In this document: in pieces, positions 44,601 through 56,909 of the stretch
Layout: each line of letters starts with the position of its first letter
Numbering within the stretch: the first letter of the stretch is position 1
Assembly (NCBI RefSeq): GCF_964355755.1
Contig: NC_092677.1
Location: forward strand, 24,028,101 to 24,092,100
Origin: Antedon mediterranea
Lineage: Eukaryota > Echinodermata > Crinoidea > Comatulida > Antedonidae
Reading direction: 5' to 3'
Length of the DNA: 64,000 nucleotides
Made by a program: the position numbers and the translations under genes
Notes under the pieces: generated by a model
Told to the model about the DNA's origin: nothing
Seen by the model: only the letters and a program-made list of their open reading frames with translations
Databases searched by the model: none

Positions 44601-45839
44601 AGACATTTAGATTTATTGGGAATATTTTGGGAGGGTGAATTAAATCATGATTTATCAGGATAGCTGGGAGGTCTGGGCTGTACAGTACATAGCTGAGCAG
44701 AATACATCATGCACTCACTGTACAGTGTGCAATGAACAGTTGAATAGTAAATTTGTAAAAAGTTGTTTGCACAGCTGAAACCAGTTAGTCCTTAAAACAA
44801 GGCATTTTATAATTACCTATGATATTACTGTAGATTGATAGTAACCTTTGAACTTTACCTCTTTACAAAACATCTCCCCCAAAAAATATTCTGTTACCAG
44901 AGGAACAAATTGGCTCCAAGCTACAGTTTATTCAGGAAATGGAGTTAATTTTGCAACTTAAAACAGTGTATTGCACGGCTGTTCTGGCCAGTATACACAT
45001 CTGGTTTTGGTGCACTGTGTATTAAAACTGCCAATGTGCATTAAGTTTTGTGTGAACTGATTATGGCGAACAGATGCGTTGAGTTGTCAGATAAAGGAAA
45101 CTTAGTGATAAGCTGTGCCAGGCCTATTGGGATAGGCCTGTTTAGTCATTTTCATGTTTAAAATGTTACCGAGGATATAAAGTATGCAGTTAAACAAGTA
45201 TAGTAAGTTTGTTGGGTCTGCGGCTAAAAAAGGTGCAAAATTAAAACGTCATGTTCATCATGTACTGGATGTCATTGTATGACAAAAATAAACGCATCAA
45301 ATGATGTTTTTCATCATTTTCATAAATCAATCATTTGTACCTTATGTTTTTAACACTCAAACTGCCATTATGACCAACTATACACAGAGATCTGTGTACA
45401 GTACAACAGCCAGACAAGCATACTGTACTAATTTCAGTCCTTAATTAATGAAGTTTGCAAAATCAATTGATAGGCCTACTGTTGAATTGCATTTATAGGC
45501 TTGTGAATGTTGTTCTCCCCCTGCTACAGTAGTTGATTCTTAGGTGTTTTTTGGCATATTAAATTTGCTTTTAATTTCCTTCGAATGTTAATAATTGATT
45601 AATAAATGATTAACACCTTGTGTTAAAGTTTACTTTCTTTTCGTTTGTAAATATTCTGTACAAAAAATTTTCTATCAATATTGTTTAATTTTTAAATTGT
45701 ATTATTTAAATAGTGATTGGTTAATTAAATGAGCATACAGTACTGTACATAGGGACTGTCCACTTGCTTTTGATACCGACATACCTGACTTGTAAAAATG
45801 GAATTATGTATAAAGAATTCAAACAGTGTGATTACAATC
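44601..45839. other. Non-coding, rich in TACAGTA/TACTGTA words
   Basis: No gene, RNA or clear repeat. Many short CTGTACAGT-type palindromic words. Confidence 0.35.
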
Positions 45840-45991
45840 ATAGTGTGTCTACACAAAATGTCTGATGTACAGTACCCTTGCATGTACAGTAATACTATAG
45901 TGATAATCTGATATGCCCAAATATGGTAGTGATATGACATCATCATGTCCATATGGGAACATCACATAACTTCGATAGTGTAGACAGAGCT
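45840..45991. mobile_element. MITE with TAGTGTAGACAGAGCTT end
   Basis: The right end TAGTGTAGACAGAGCTT (about 45976-45992) has a weak partner AGTGTGTCTACAC at about 45842. The centre carries GATATGACATCATCATGTCC, as in the copies at 44461 and 54089. No coding capacity. Confidence 0.5.
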
Positions 45992-45992
45992 T

Positions 45993-48900
45993 AAAGTATG
46001 TGCAGTAAATGGTGACTAGAGTTGTAACAAAAACTAATTATTTAACTTGGTCATACCCGAAAAGTTAGTAGAGTAGAGTATACAGTAAAACAAATTTCTC
46101 TTTTAATTTATATAAAAAAAATTATTCTGTAAACAGTACACATTTTTTAAAGTAAAAGTCTTCTATAGAGGATGATACCCAAAATTCAAACTTCCAAAAC
46201 ATTTACATTAAACAGAAAAAATATGATCAGGAACTTTGGTTAAAAAAAGAAAGTGAAACTAACGACCATTTGGCTAATTTGCAAGCAGAATGTTGGAAAT
46301 AATTTAAGTTGAATTAGCGTGAAATAGCTGTCGGAGTAATGTTCATGTCCCGAACAGCCGGCATTGCAAAGTCTTTGATTCATGTTTACGAATTAAAGAG
46401 GGTGTCTGTTCTGCAACCTTAATTGCTCTCGAAAATGTGTGAGCTGAAAGTATTGAATTATGATAAGTCTGCTCAAGGGAGTGTTATATTGAGTGTTAGG
46501 TATATGATACTGTTGTTTGTAGTCTATATTTAATATTTTATTTTGTTGCTATGAGAATTGTAATACTGTATTACTAGATGTACTGTATACAGTTAGCAGT
46601 TCATAAATGATGAAGCACCACAGCAGTTTTGTGAGGTTTAGAAAGTTGAGATTGCAGCCCTATCAAAATGTTACTGCAGTGCTTAACTGCAGTAACTGTA
46701 AGTTTTCAATTAAAACAAAATGTAATGGTAATTTGCTGTACTGTACATCAACGCTTCTAATTTCTCTGTGAGCCTCCCATACTGTATGCTTGTCCAATTT
46801 TTGATCTCCGAATATTAAAAAAAATCTTCGAAAATTTTTTAACGAGAAGATAAAAACATCTTTCAAAGCCATTTTACTGTCTGATTTTGTTTTTTAGAAA
46901 CATTTGATTAGTTGCTAGAATTGACAACACACTTCTGGTACACATTGTGCGAGATATTGTGTGATTACAACTTGTAAATAAAATGCATCAAATCTTTACT
47001 GTAAATGCAACAAATCCGTTAAAAACGTGTAAAATCCATTAAAATGAGTCAAATTATATAACTCCTGAAATTGTTAACTTGGTTTAGATTTAAAGGTACT
47101 GTATAATATAGTACTGCACAATAGTAATTATACAAGTTGTATTTTTTTGGAAAGTTATTTAATATTATTTTTGTAATAATTGTTTGGATGACTGGAAGCA
47201 ATTACTGTACAACCTGTTTAATTATTTGGAGAAATGCAATAAAGTATGTACTCTGCTATTATTAGTAATCGTACACAATTTTTCCATTGATATTTGTTTT
47301 CAGTTTTCTATTTTTGAAAGATTCTTGTATCTAAACATATGGTTTGGATGACTGTAAGCAGAATATACTACAACTTGTTTAATCATTGGGAGTATTAAGC
47401 AACAGGTACATAGCATACTGTGATGAATCATGTGAGGTCTTTGTATTCCCCCAGGTCATAGCACAACCAGCTTGATATCCCCAGTCTCCAATGAAAGTTC
47501 ACCTACCCCATTTTAACTCCATGCGACCCACTTCCAAATGTCGGGCTGTATTGAAAGAAAATATCTGTTCATCATTTATTTTTGCTGTTGGCTGTTTTCT
47601 ACATTTTTGCAACTCACAGTACATTATAGACACTGATAGTCCCAAATATTTTTTTGAAAAATATCACATTTCATTTGTGGGAACTGTTTTAATTATAACT
47701 AAATATTACATTTTTATAGTACATTTGCTGTATTTTAACTAATAATCTATCTTTCTACAATGTAAGTAATTTGTGATTCAGGACCTGTGTGAGAGCTTCT
47801 TTTAATAGCACATTTTTAAATATTTTTAAAACCGAGTTTATTTGGAGCAAATTTTTAAATTGCACTAAATTGTGGTCTCAATTTGGTCTCATCTTGGGTC
47901 ACTGAATTGCGCAAACATTTAAACCCTCTGTGGATGATAGTAATGTTGTTACACAACCAACCACTATACCACCAAAAGTACAAAGAAAGTTACAACATGA
48001 ATTTTGTTTACAGTACTGTACCAAAGTTTTATTCCCTGTAGAAAGAGGCCCATCAAGTTTGTTTACTGTGTTTATGCTGTATTAAATGTATTTTGTTTTA
48101 TAAAACCTCTCGGTGAATTGTGACCGACCTTGGATTTGCAAAACTTCACATCCAGCAACGCTCGAAAGAACCAAGAAATCATTAACTATCGCGTAAAAAT
48201 ATGTAAATATTCGTGGTCCGGCTCGATCATCGTTAATGATTCAATGCAACTTAACGCAACTAGTCGTAACGTTTCATTGACAGGAAAACAGGCTTTAGGC
48301 TATTGGCGCAAAAAAAACATTTTCGTACTGTATATTAAAGGTCTAAAAAAATCCACTATATTCAGACAATTATATGACAAGAATTGGCTGCCCAAAATGC
48401 CTCAGATGCTATCTCCGGGCGTCTACAAACAAAAATCCCTGGAAGAGCATGACTCCCCTAGAAGATTATTTTCTCATATCGGCCCCCTTTTTAGCAAAAT
48501 CCTATATCCGCCCCTGATTCTACTAAACGGAAAACTGACATTGGTAGTGAAAATAGAAAATTTGTAGAAATTTGTGCCATATAAAAAAAACTGTAGTGTG
48601 CGGTTAATTAAATATTGTATTCTAACCTGTATCCAAAGTCAAAGCTCTGCCCAACTAATGACACATCCTCCCAATTCAACTTGTAAACATTCATAAATTG
48701 TGTAAAAGTATCAACAAGGCAATTTTATGATAACAACATGACAACAAACATAATTGTTTTGTTGAAATCATTGGAGATTGTAAGTTAATGGAACTTTGTA
48801 GATAAACTATTCAACATTCGCAAATCAAATTAGTACATGTACAATAAAGTGTAGTACATATTATGATTTCCCACAAGTGGAAATTGACTAATCGAAAGTT

Positions 48901-49116
48901 GAAAGCAATGTCCACAATTATTATTATTCATCTACCTATTATACTGTATAAATTTACATACTTTGATGTTTTTTACTTGATCTTTCTTTGACCTTCAATT
49001 CAACTAGTAGCACAACACTACGGATTGGCAAAATATAGGTATAATAAAAAAATTTATATTTTTTATTTTATTTTATTATTAAAATCATGTCACAATTAAA
49101 TTTAGTTTAGAACTTG
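45993..49116. other. Long AT-rich non-coding stretch
   Basis: No convincing gene. The longest frame (about 48130-48567) has a TTG at its start, no recognisable domain and no splice or codon support. TACTGTA-type words are common. Nothing else recognised. Confidence 0.35.
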
Positions 49117-49318
49117 TGTCGAGTGGCCATATTGTTGTCGCTGTTATGACAGGGGCACCGAAAACCATACCTAGATTGCACAGGTTCAAGTCACTCCTTG
49201 ACCATTGTTCTGGTGGTACAACAAGTCTTCTTGAGTGCACTAAAGAACCCAGGTCATCTTTTGGAGTACAGGGTTACCCTGGTGTACTGGTTCATTCAGC
49301 CCCTGTCTTGCTTGACCG
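49117..49318 (+). mobile_element. tRNA-derived SINE (same family as 58565-58855)
   Basis: A GAGTGGCC box-A-like start, a B-box-like GGTTCAAGTCA (49183-49193), and then body text TTCTGGTGGTA.AAC.AGTCTTCT, GTGCACT.TAAAGAACC and GGGTTACCC.GGTGTA shared with the reverse-strand copy near 58.6-58.8 kb. A TA-flanked fold-back element starts two bases after it. Confidence 0.6.
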
Positions 49319-49320
49319 TA

Positions 49321-49707
49321 AAGGCCCATATACACTAAGACGATAACGATCGACAATTAAACTAGAAAACGCATTTTTCATACATAAAACAAAAAAAATA
49401 TAAAGACGTTTCATTCTAGAACTATAGAATAACCATCTGTGCTTCCTTTGATTAAAAGATATTTTTGTACACGTCCAATCAATTGATGTCCTATTTAGTA
49501 AGACTAATACAACGATTTTATCGTTTTTATTTATCATGACGTCATTTGAATGGAATTTAAAAAATATTATTTTTATCACAGATAGCATAAATGATTATCC
49601 TATAGTTCTAACGAAAACATTTCTAATTTCTTTTGTTTTATGTTTAAACAAAATGCATGCTTATATATTTATCGTCGATCGTTATCATCTTAGTGTAAAT
49701 GGGCCTT
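49321..49707. mobile_element. Fold-back MITE, TA-flanked (Tc1/mariner-like)
   Basis: Ends AAGGCCCATATACACTAAGA and its inverted partner (to 49707) extend through GATAACGATCGAC. Similarity between the two halves continues almost to the centre, so the whole 387 bp is one imperfect palindrome. TA dinucleotides flank both ends (49319-49320, 49708-49709), fitting a mariner-type target. Confidence 0.65.
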
Positions 49708-50611
49708 TATGCTTTAAACTACAGTAAACAGAAAATCTGAGTAGGATTCCACTGAGCTATTCAAGTACACTAGAAGGAGAGAACGAACAACAAAACTCTT
49801 TTTTACTTGGCCTTATTGGCCATTTCAAATACGGTTTTAGGCAGTAAACACTATTATTGTAAACTGTTGTGAGATCAAACAATATTATAATCGACAATTT
49901 TCTTGCTATAATTAATGTTGGCAGTTTGAACAAAAGTATGGGCTAAGGATGACAGTTAAACATTAATTGTAAAGTCTGGCGTTTGTTAGCATTTTAACTT
50001 GAGGTAATTACGTTGACAATGAAGATGTTGGTTTGTGTCGCAATGCACCAGGTTTTTTATTCCTGTCAGGACGTCTACAAAATTGCCTTCTGTTCCAAAC
50101 GGATCGGAATCAAAAGATAATTCCTAATGGATTGGTCATCCAAGCCTTTACAGAATTTGATTGAAGTAAATGTTGTTTTTCCATCATAGTTGATGACATA
50201 CAGTGATAGTGCAAAAAAACCATTAAATGTTTTAGTTTATAACTGATTGTCGCCATGTCAATTGAAATAAAATTGTGACTATATAAAGCACAAAATATTA
50301 TTAAAGATTGAAGAATAGAATTAATTTACAGTATTTTCACATCTGGAAAAAAATATTTTTTATTTATTTTATTTAAAAAAGCTTTAATAGCTATTAATGT
50401 GAACCTACAGTATACAGTACCTACCAACATCAGATCTTAAAATCTCTGGAACTCTCAAGATAATCATGATTATGTTGTTTCAGTGGAAAAAAGTAACTTG
50501 GAAAAATCACAAGGGTATCCACATTAGTTCTGGATAGAACACTACACGATTCAGTAGCTTTTATCTTGGTTTGATAGGGTTTGCTATGTTTTTTTAGATT
50601 TTCGAGGGTTT
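49708..50611. other. Non-coding, nothing recognised
   Basis: AT-rich sequence without ORF, RNA or repeat structure that I can support. Confidence 0.35.
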
Positions 50612-53126
50612 CAGGGCTCGCAGAATCCTAAAATATTTGGTTGCCCTTCGGGCAAGTAGGTTTTAGATTTTGGTTGCCCTCATCATTTTTTTACTTGCCC
50701 ACTATTTTAACTTAATTTTAACGTTTTATACCGCGACTGCACCGCGAAAAAACGTCGGTGAAAAACGCCTATGCTTAATACACTGTGGTGTTTTTTTCGA
50801 TGGATTTTAAAGTAGTGAAAACAATTTTTCAAATTTTTTCAATTACACAGTGATGTAGGCCAATCTTTTAAGAACATTTTACAGTAATTTATTTTCTCAT
50901 ACGATCCTCCGTACAAGAGTTGCGATTGTTTAATTAACATGGTGTCCTGACTGAAATCCCTTGAAAACGCTATGTTATTTCTGTTGGTTACGCTTCGTTG
51001 CACGGCATTGTTTGTCATCGATCGAAGATGTGTTCCGTTTCGTGAATGAAAAAGGCGTATTCACGTGGGTTTACTTTGGGAGCAAAAACGTTTTGCTTCT
51101 ATTGTGCAATGAAATTCCGAAATCAAGCTATTTTGCGATATTTAAAATGTAGTAGCCTAGACATGGCACTAATTATCTTACAATTATTTAATAGATATAT
51201 CTAAAATATTGCCTATAGAAATGTAGGCCTCCTAGGCCTAAAAGTAGATTTTAGAAACTTTGGTTTTCTTAGGCTCTTTCAATTTACTCCGAAATGATTT
51301 AATGTTATTTTTATTAGGCCTGAGTGCTTTAATTTAGTAGTTTTTTTTGACAGTATATAAAAGGATGACGATGACAAAAGTGTATTTCGACCGTGCCAAC
51401 CCGATGTTGCCGTCATGAAGGCCCTAAAAAGATTTTTCCCACGTGAAATTGAAATGAATGCATGAAACGTACGCGAAACGTAAATAAACATTGAGAGAGG
51501 CCAATTCCTCCATGGAAATAAAATTAATTAATATATTACTCCATCCATGGCGAGAGAAAGTAAAAATACTTCTTCCAAGAAACCCTTCACAAGTTCTCCG
51601 CTTTTTGGGTTTAGCCGCTCTTATGCGGGAAATTGTAAGCCTCCTCTATCTGTTGTGCAAGGAGCTAGTAGTTGTCTCAGGCAGCGCGCTCTCAGGCAGC
51701 GAGCCATTGAAATGTACGATTCCTACAACACGTAAATTGCTAGCCTAGAGAGCAGTGCGAGTCGCAACCGCTCTGAGAGTGCGAGGAGGAATTACCTACT
51801 GAGGAGGCGAACTGCATGCGTGTGAGTGATTTGAACAACTCACGTGACATCAACATCCAATCAGAAAACAGCATTCTGGCTAGCTGGCAGTAGTTTCGTT
51901 GATTGAGCGAAAAAAAATATCGCCGTCCGTCTCTACGTGACGTGAAACAATACGCATGCGTATAGCAAAAAAACTCACAGCAGCTGCAGCCGTACGTAGT
52001 AGGAGCACGTCACATGGGTACGGTGTGTGGTGGAGAGTGCGGGCTTGTGGAAGTTTACTTGTTGTTTCAGTAGAAGCTCGCACAGGTTGGATAAAAACAA
52101 CCATCTGCTCGCACAAGTTTGTGATTGAAAACAACACAAGGGAACTGTGCCGAATTGTGGTGAAAACCACGTGCTCCGCCAAGTTGGAGTTTTTGAAAGT
52201 TCAACTCTCGGCGATACCCGAAGAAGTGTATTATTTTCAATGTTGATAATAAAAAATATACTGTAACTATTTAAGTATTCAATGTATTTATTAAATAAAT
52301 TATTAGGCCTATTAAATTTATATTCTGTAATATTTATAAAAAAAATGGTAGGCCTACTTGCCTGTGAAACATCGGCCGGTGCCTATTTGGCACAGACAAT
52401 TAAAATTACGTATCTATTATAATTTAATAATATACTGTATTTTCAATACAACTGTACATTTGAACAATAATTACAGTAATTCAGCAAATTATTTATTACA
52501 CACAAAATACATAACATGAATGTAATTAAACATAGGCCTAATCTACTATCAGGCTGTAGGCCACATAATTAATACTAAGTAGTAGATTCAGATTTTATTA
52601 CCACCGTAAAATGATGTCGATAATTGAGAAAAACAAAAACATACTAGCCCCTATTTTATTTGGTTTATAGTATAACTAGGGAGTTGTTAATTAGAAACTC
52701 CCTGGTATAATAACTTCAAATAAGTTAAAAGCCGAGAGTTCAACGCTTCCTATTTCGCGATCAATGGATGCCGCAAGAGACCGCGTGCTATATGACAGAC
52801 CTGGAAACTCTATACGCAACGACTTGATACGCCCGACTGCATAGAAACACATGTTTTGGCTCCTGGAGATAACGTTCCATACCACCGAATTCCGATCCAT
52901 ACATTTACTTAACAAACACTACACTGGTCTCGACGTCAAGAGAATTCGTTCGTGCGCGACTATTATTTTCATTGTTTACAGTTTTTCACAACCCCTGTAA
53001 AACATCGTGGACATTTTCGGTGATTTTAAGAGGTTGCCCGTCGGGACATGACATGTTAAATTTTAGTTGCCCGACGTATTTATTTGGTTGCCGCGGGACG
53101 TCGGGCAAGCGATTCTGCGAGCCCTG
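50612..53126. mobile_element. hAT-like element with CAGGGCTCGCAGAATC terminal repeats
   Basis: CAGGGCTCGCAGAATC at 50612-50627 has an exact inverted partner GATTCTGCGAGCCCTG at 53111-53126. Next to each end lie clusters of TTGCCC/GGGCAA words, as expected for subterminal transposase binding sites. A CAG..CTG end is typical of hAT. The flanks share only GGGTTT around the ends, so the 8-bp target duplication is imperfect. No transposase. A 96-codon frame (51956-52246) and a CpG-rich stretch (51640-52060) lie inside without recognisable function. Confidence 0.6.
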
Positions 53127-53950
53127 GGTTTGCGATGTTCAGCATATCCACAGATATCAACAACAACAAAAGTAGAATCTTTTACATTGGTATACAGTAG
53201 TTCTGCGTTTTATAACAGTTATTGAAAATACTACTGTAGGCTACTAATGTCCTTTTATTTTCTTATTAAATTTCTGTTAATTTTCATTAATTTTTGGCCG
53301 TGACTTGGCCTTGATGATAAAACATCCTTGAGTGTGTATTGAGTTGTTACTTTACCCACTATTATTACTATTGTGAGAGAATGTGTTACTGTAGTTCCAG
53401 TTTAATCAATTTCTTCTGGTTTGGCTCTGTTTCACTATGTATTCTTTCTTTGACTTCCACTGTACGTACAGTACGGTACGTACATGTACCGAATACAGTA
53501 CGCTAAATTTCTTGTTTGTTAAAAATACAGCGTAGTATAGTAACAATATGTCCTTCTTACTCGACGGTCCGTAGTAGAGAGATCGAGACAAAGAAAAATG
53601 TTTTCTAAGAATGAGGTGAACGTAACATCTGCTAATTAATATGCAAAACAATTGCCTCATACAGGTGAATCAAGTGTTTTTTGTGAAGAAATAAAATATT
53701 ATTATTATTTTGTTTAAAAATCATTCAAAAACACTGCACCTACTTTGTAGATTGGATCAGTCTGGTTCTCATCTTGCAGTGAATTACTTCTTAACACCTT
53801 TTCCTTTGAGTTTTTGTCGGCTTCCGTTTATAGGAGCGCAATTTATTAAGCTAAAATACTTACGAGACATACTGTACCTTGCCTATGCCGAATCTATTCA
53901 AGATGTTATAATTGTCAAGCTGTTTTAAAAAAAACAAAGTAGGCCTGAAT
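53127..53950. other. Non-coding, nothing recognised
   Basis: Contains a GTACGTACAGTACGGTACGTACATGTAC stretch in part (about 53462-53488), a run of overlapping palindromic words. No gene. Confidence 0.35.
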
Positions 53951-53954
53951 TTTC

Positions 53955-54190
53955 GACTTTGATACTTGAGCACATCAACAATTTTTTGTCAAACTCTGTA
54001 GTTTAATAGTGTAGACAGAGCTTAATAGGTTAAATATACCTTTGTATTTTATTATTATACTCATAAGACCTAAAAAACACTTTTTTAGCTCTGTTTACAC
54101 TATATATAAACGTAAATGTGATGTGCTCATACTTAGACACGATGATGTCATATCACTATCATATTTGGGCATAAAAATTAATGGGAGATG
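53955..54190. mobile_element. MITE pair with AGCTCTGT(T/C)TACACTA ends
   Basis: TAGTGTAGACAGAGCTT (about 54009-54025) and AGCTCTGTTTACACTA (about 54089-54104) are inverted. The text from 54089 to 54180 matches the reverse complement of 45890-45991, and 53955-54008 matches part of 44461-44600. Probably two copies or one interrupted copy. Confidence 0.55.
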
Positions 54191-54387
54191 CGCTGAAGAA
54201 TTTAAAAGTAATCTTTCTTTATTTTCAAACTGATATTATATTTTAGGTGTGCTAATTCATTTTCAACAATTTAATGAGAGCCTTGTCAATGTATTATTTT
54301 ATTTATTACAATCCAACATTCATGGTTTTATTTATTTTTATACCTCCCTGGTTTTATATTCTTGTTTTTTATAATAAAGAAGACAAA

Positions 54388-54740
54388 TCAGTATCCTTTT
54401 TATTTACAGTAAATAATGATGGTTTTATTGTGGCCTACACTATTATTAACTTTTACAAAAAAAAAAGTTCTACAAAACATTTAGAATTTAAAAAGTCAAT
54501 CAAACTAATCAGTATCCTTTTTATTTACAGTAAATAATGATGGTTTTATTGTGGCCTACACTATTATTAACTTTTACAAAAAAAAAGTTCTACAAAACAT
54601 TTAGAATTTAAAAAGTCAATCAAACTAATCAGTATCCTTTTTATTTACAGTAAATAATGATGGTTTTATTGTGGCCTAGACACTATTATTAACTTTTACA
54701 AAAACAAAAAGTTCTACAAAACATTTAAAATTTAAAAATA
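54388..54740 (+). repeat. Three tandem copies of a ~119-bp unit
   Basis: Units start near 54388, 54509 and 54628, each with CAGTATCCTTTTTATTTACAG, GTAAATAATGATGGTTTTATTG and an A-run before AGTTCTACAAAACATTTAG. The first two are almost identical; the third has small indels. Confidence 0.85.
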
Positions 54741-55089
54741 CTACTACTGTACATTAACATTTTAACACTAATACTTACTGTATCAGTAGCACACGATATA
54801 TATTATAGAGTCCTACTTTCATATTGGTTGAAATAAAGTCTTATTTTAAAAGCTATAGTTATAGTCATTTGTAATGTTAAATGGCAAATTGTTCTAGATT
54901 CTTGGTCCAGTACACTAGCAATGTAAAGTCTTTAGTATTGTATTACAGTGATGTACAGATGTTTTCAATTTGTATGCACCAGTTATTTTTATATACAATT
55001 TTAATGATGTTCTGGATGACATCAACATGTCCAACTTTTACACTATTTCTCACATTTTGCTTTTTACAACCTGGTACAGTTTACTGTAT

Positions 55090-55790
55090 TGTTGAAAAAT
55101 ACACATGCATAATGTACTGTAAACACTTTTTAATAACCCCATACAGTACTGTTGTACATTTAATTACCATAGTACATAATGTACTGTAAACACTTTTTAA
55201 TAAACCCATACAGTACTGTTGTACATTTTAAATACCATAATACATAATATACTGTACACGTTTTTTAATAACCCCATACAGTACTGTTGTACATTTAAAT
55301 ACCATAGTACATAATATACTGTACACGTTTTTTAATAACCCCATACAGTACTGTTGTACATTTAAATACCATAGTACATAATATACTGTAAACACTTTTT
55401 AATAACCCCATACAGTACTGTTGTACATTTAAATACCATAGTACATAATATACTGTACACATTTTTTAATAACCCCATACAGTACTGTTGTACATTTGAA
55501 TACCATAGTACATAATGTACTGTACATGTTTTTTAATAACCCCATACAGTACTGTTGTACATTTAAATACCATAGTACATAATATACTGTACACGTTGTT
55601 TAATAACCCCATACAGTACTGTTGTACATTTGAATACCATAGTACATAATGTACTGTAAACACTTTTTAATAACCCCATGCAGTACTGTTGTACATTTAA
55701 ATACCATAGTACATAATATACTGTACACGTTTTTTAATAACCCTATACAGTACTGTTGTACATTTTGAATACCAGTAGTACATAGTCTTG
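55090..55790 (+). repeat. Minisatellite, about ten copies of a ~67-bp unit
   Basis: Each unit reads roughly CATAATATACTGTA.AC..TTTTTAATAACCCC, then ATACAGTACTGTTGTACATTT, then AATACCATAGTA. Copies differ by a few bases (TGTACACG vs TGTAAACA; an ATG at 55679). The unit contains the TACAGTA/TACTGTA words common across the window. Minus-strand frames here are repeat artefacts. Confidence 0.9.
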
Positions 55791-56378
55791 ATAGTTATTG
55801 AGAACACCAAGACTAAACCAACTCATGAAACACTGTCTGTTCACCTCGTAAACGGTCAATTTTATCAAGTATAACTACAGTGACCTACAGTATTTATATT
55901 GTAAAACTGCACAAGCTCGCACAAATCCAAAAAAACATTACTGTATGTTGACATGAAATTCCAAATTTATCAAAATATAGAATTATGGCTTTGTCAACAA
56001 GTTTTCTAAATTGATTTGCCAAGAATATTTGGGAATATGTGCCAAATTTAAACATACCATGATACCGAATCAAGCACAGGATATTCTAAAAATAGAACTT
56101 GGCTAAACTGTGAAATGTATTTTGTTATTATTTATTTGGAAATTTTTAGACAAAAAAGTGTTTGAAGCAAAGTAGTTACATTTATTGTTAAAAATATAAC
56201 ATAAATTGTCATTTCAATCAAAGTTAATCACAATTTGCTAGTGACCACTTGCATAGGAAAACATGCAGCCTTTTTAGCTACAATCTACGTATTTGGGGTC
56301 AATTTAAGGTCAACCTGGATTTTACAAATCCCATGTTTTACGTGAAGCTGTACTGTTTACCACATGATAAATCATTTA
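55791..56378. other. Non-coding, nothing recognised
   Basis: AT-rich, without structure I can support, between the minisatellite and the LINE tail. Confidence 0.35.
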
Positions 56379-56782
56379 ATAATAATAATAATAATAAACA
56401 GTATTTATAGCGCCTAATGGATCACTGACCCCTCTAGGTGCTTTACATTAGACCCTAACTAATGGTAATAAACTATCCCCCGCCGGACACCATTCCGGTA
56501 TTTCTTAGTCGAGGTTTCGGGGATGGAGACAATCAATAATGTGAAAAAAAAAAAAAAAAAAAAAAAATGTAACAAAGCTTAACTATGTTTAACTAAGGTA
56601 AAACTATCCCCGGCCGGACACCATCCCGGTATTTCTGAGTCGAGGTTTCGGGGCCAGAATTAAGAATAGAGAGTAAATGAAGCATGCACAACTTAAGCTA
56701 GGGTAAAACTATCCCGCTGGACACCATCCCGGTATTTCTGAGTCAAGGTTTCGGGGAAGGAATAAATGAATGAATGAATAAG
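56379..56782 (-). mobile_element. LINE 3' UTR with (TTA)n tail
   Basis: Read on the minus strand, this follows the stop codon of the LINE remnant. Three copies of a ~53-bp GC-richer motif (GGACACCAT.CCGGTATTTCT core; plus-strand 56470-56522, 56601-56653, 56705-56757) are followed by ATTAGGCGCTATAAATACTG and a TTATTATTATT tail (56379-56397). A 24-base A/T run lies between motif copies. The tail resembles that of the SINE at 61990-62306. Confidence 0.7.
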
Positions 56783-56908
56783 TTAATTAATACCGGATGA
56801 GAACAGATGGGCTTTCAGTCGTGATTTAAAAATACTGACTAAAGGAGCAAGTCTCACAAAGAGTGGAAGTTTGTTCCATAATGAAGGTGCTATTGCTGCA
56901 AAGGCCTT
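56783..56908 (-). pseudogene. C-terminal remnant of a non-LTR retrotransposon reverse transcriptase
   Basis: The minus-strand frame gives KAFAAIAPSLWNKLP..., then VRLAPLVSIFKSRLKAHLF and a stop at 56783-56785. The pattern of A-P-x-LWN-x-LP, a spacer, then FK..LK.hLF is the conserved extreme C-terminus of CR1/L2/RTE-group polyproteins. Only about 41 codons are left; the rest is lost, as in a typical 5'-truncated LINE insertion. The clade cannot be set from this piece. Confidence 0.7.
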
Positions 56909-56909
56909 T

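Noticed and set aside
48130-48567. 145-codon plus-strand frame
   Set aside because: Starts at TTG, not ATG; no domain, splice signals or codon bias that I can see; surrounding DNA is AT-rich intergenic.
51956-52246. 96-codon frame inside the hAT-like element, followed by TGATAATAAA
   Set aside because: Real ATG, but no similarity recognised and low-complexity Ala/Arg start; probably a CpG-rich fragment read by chance.
55466-55663. Minus-strand 65-codon frame with repeated peptide
   Set aside because: Translation of the 67-bp minisatellite; period is not a multiple of three over the whole array.
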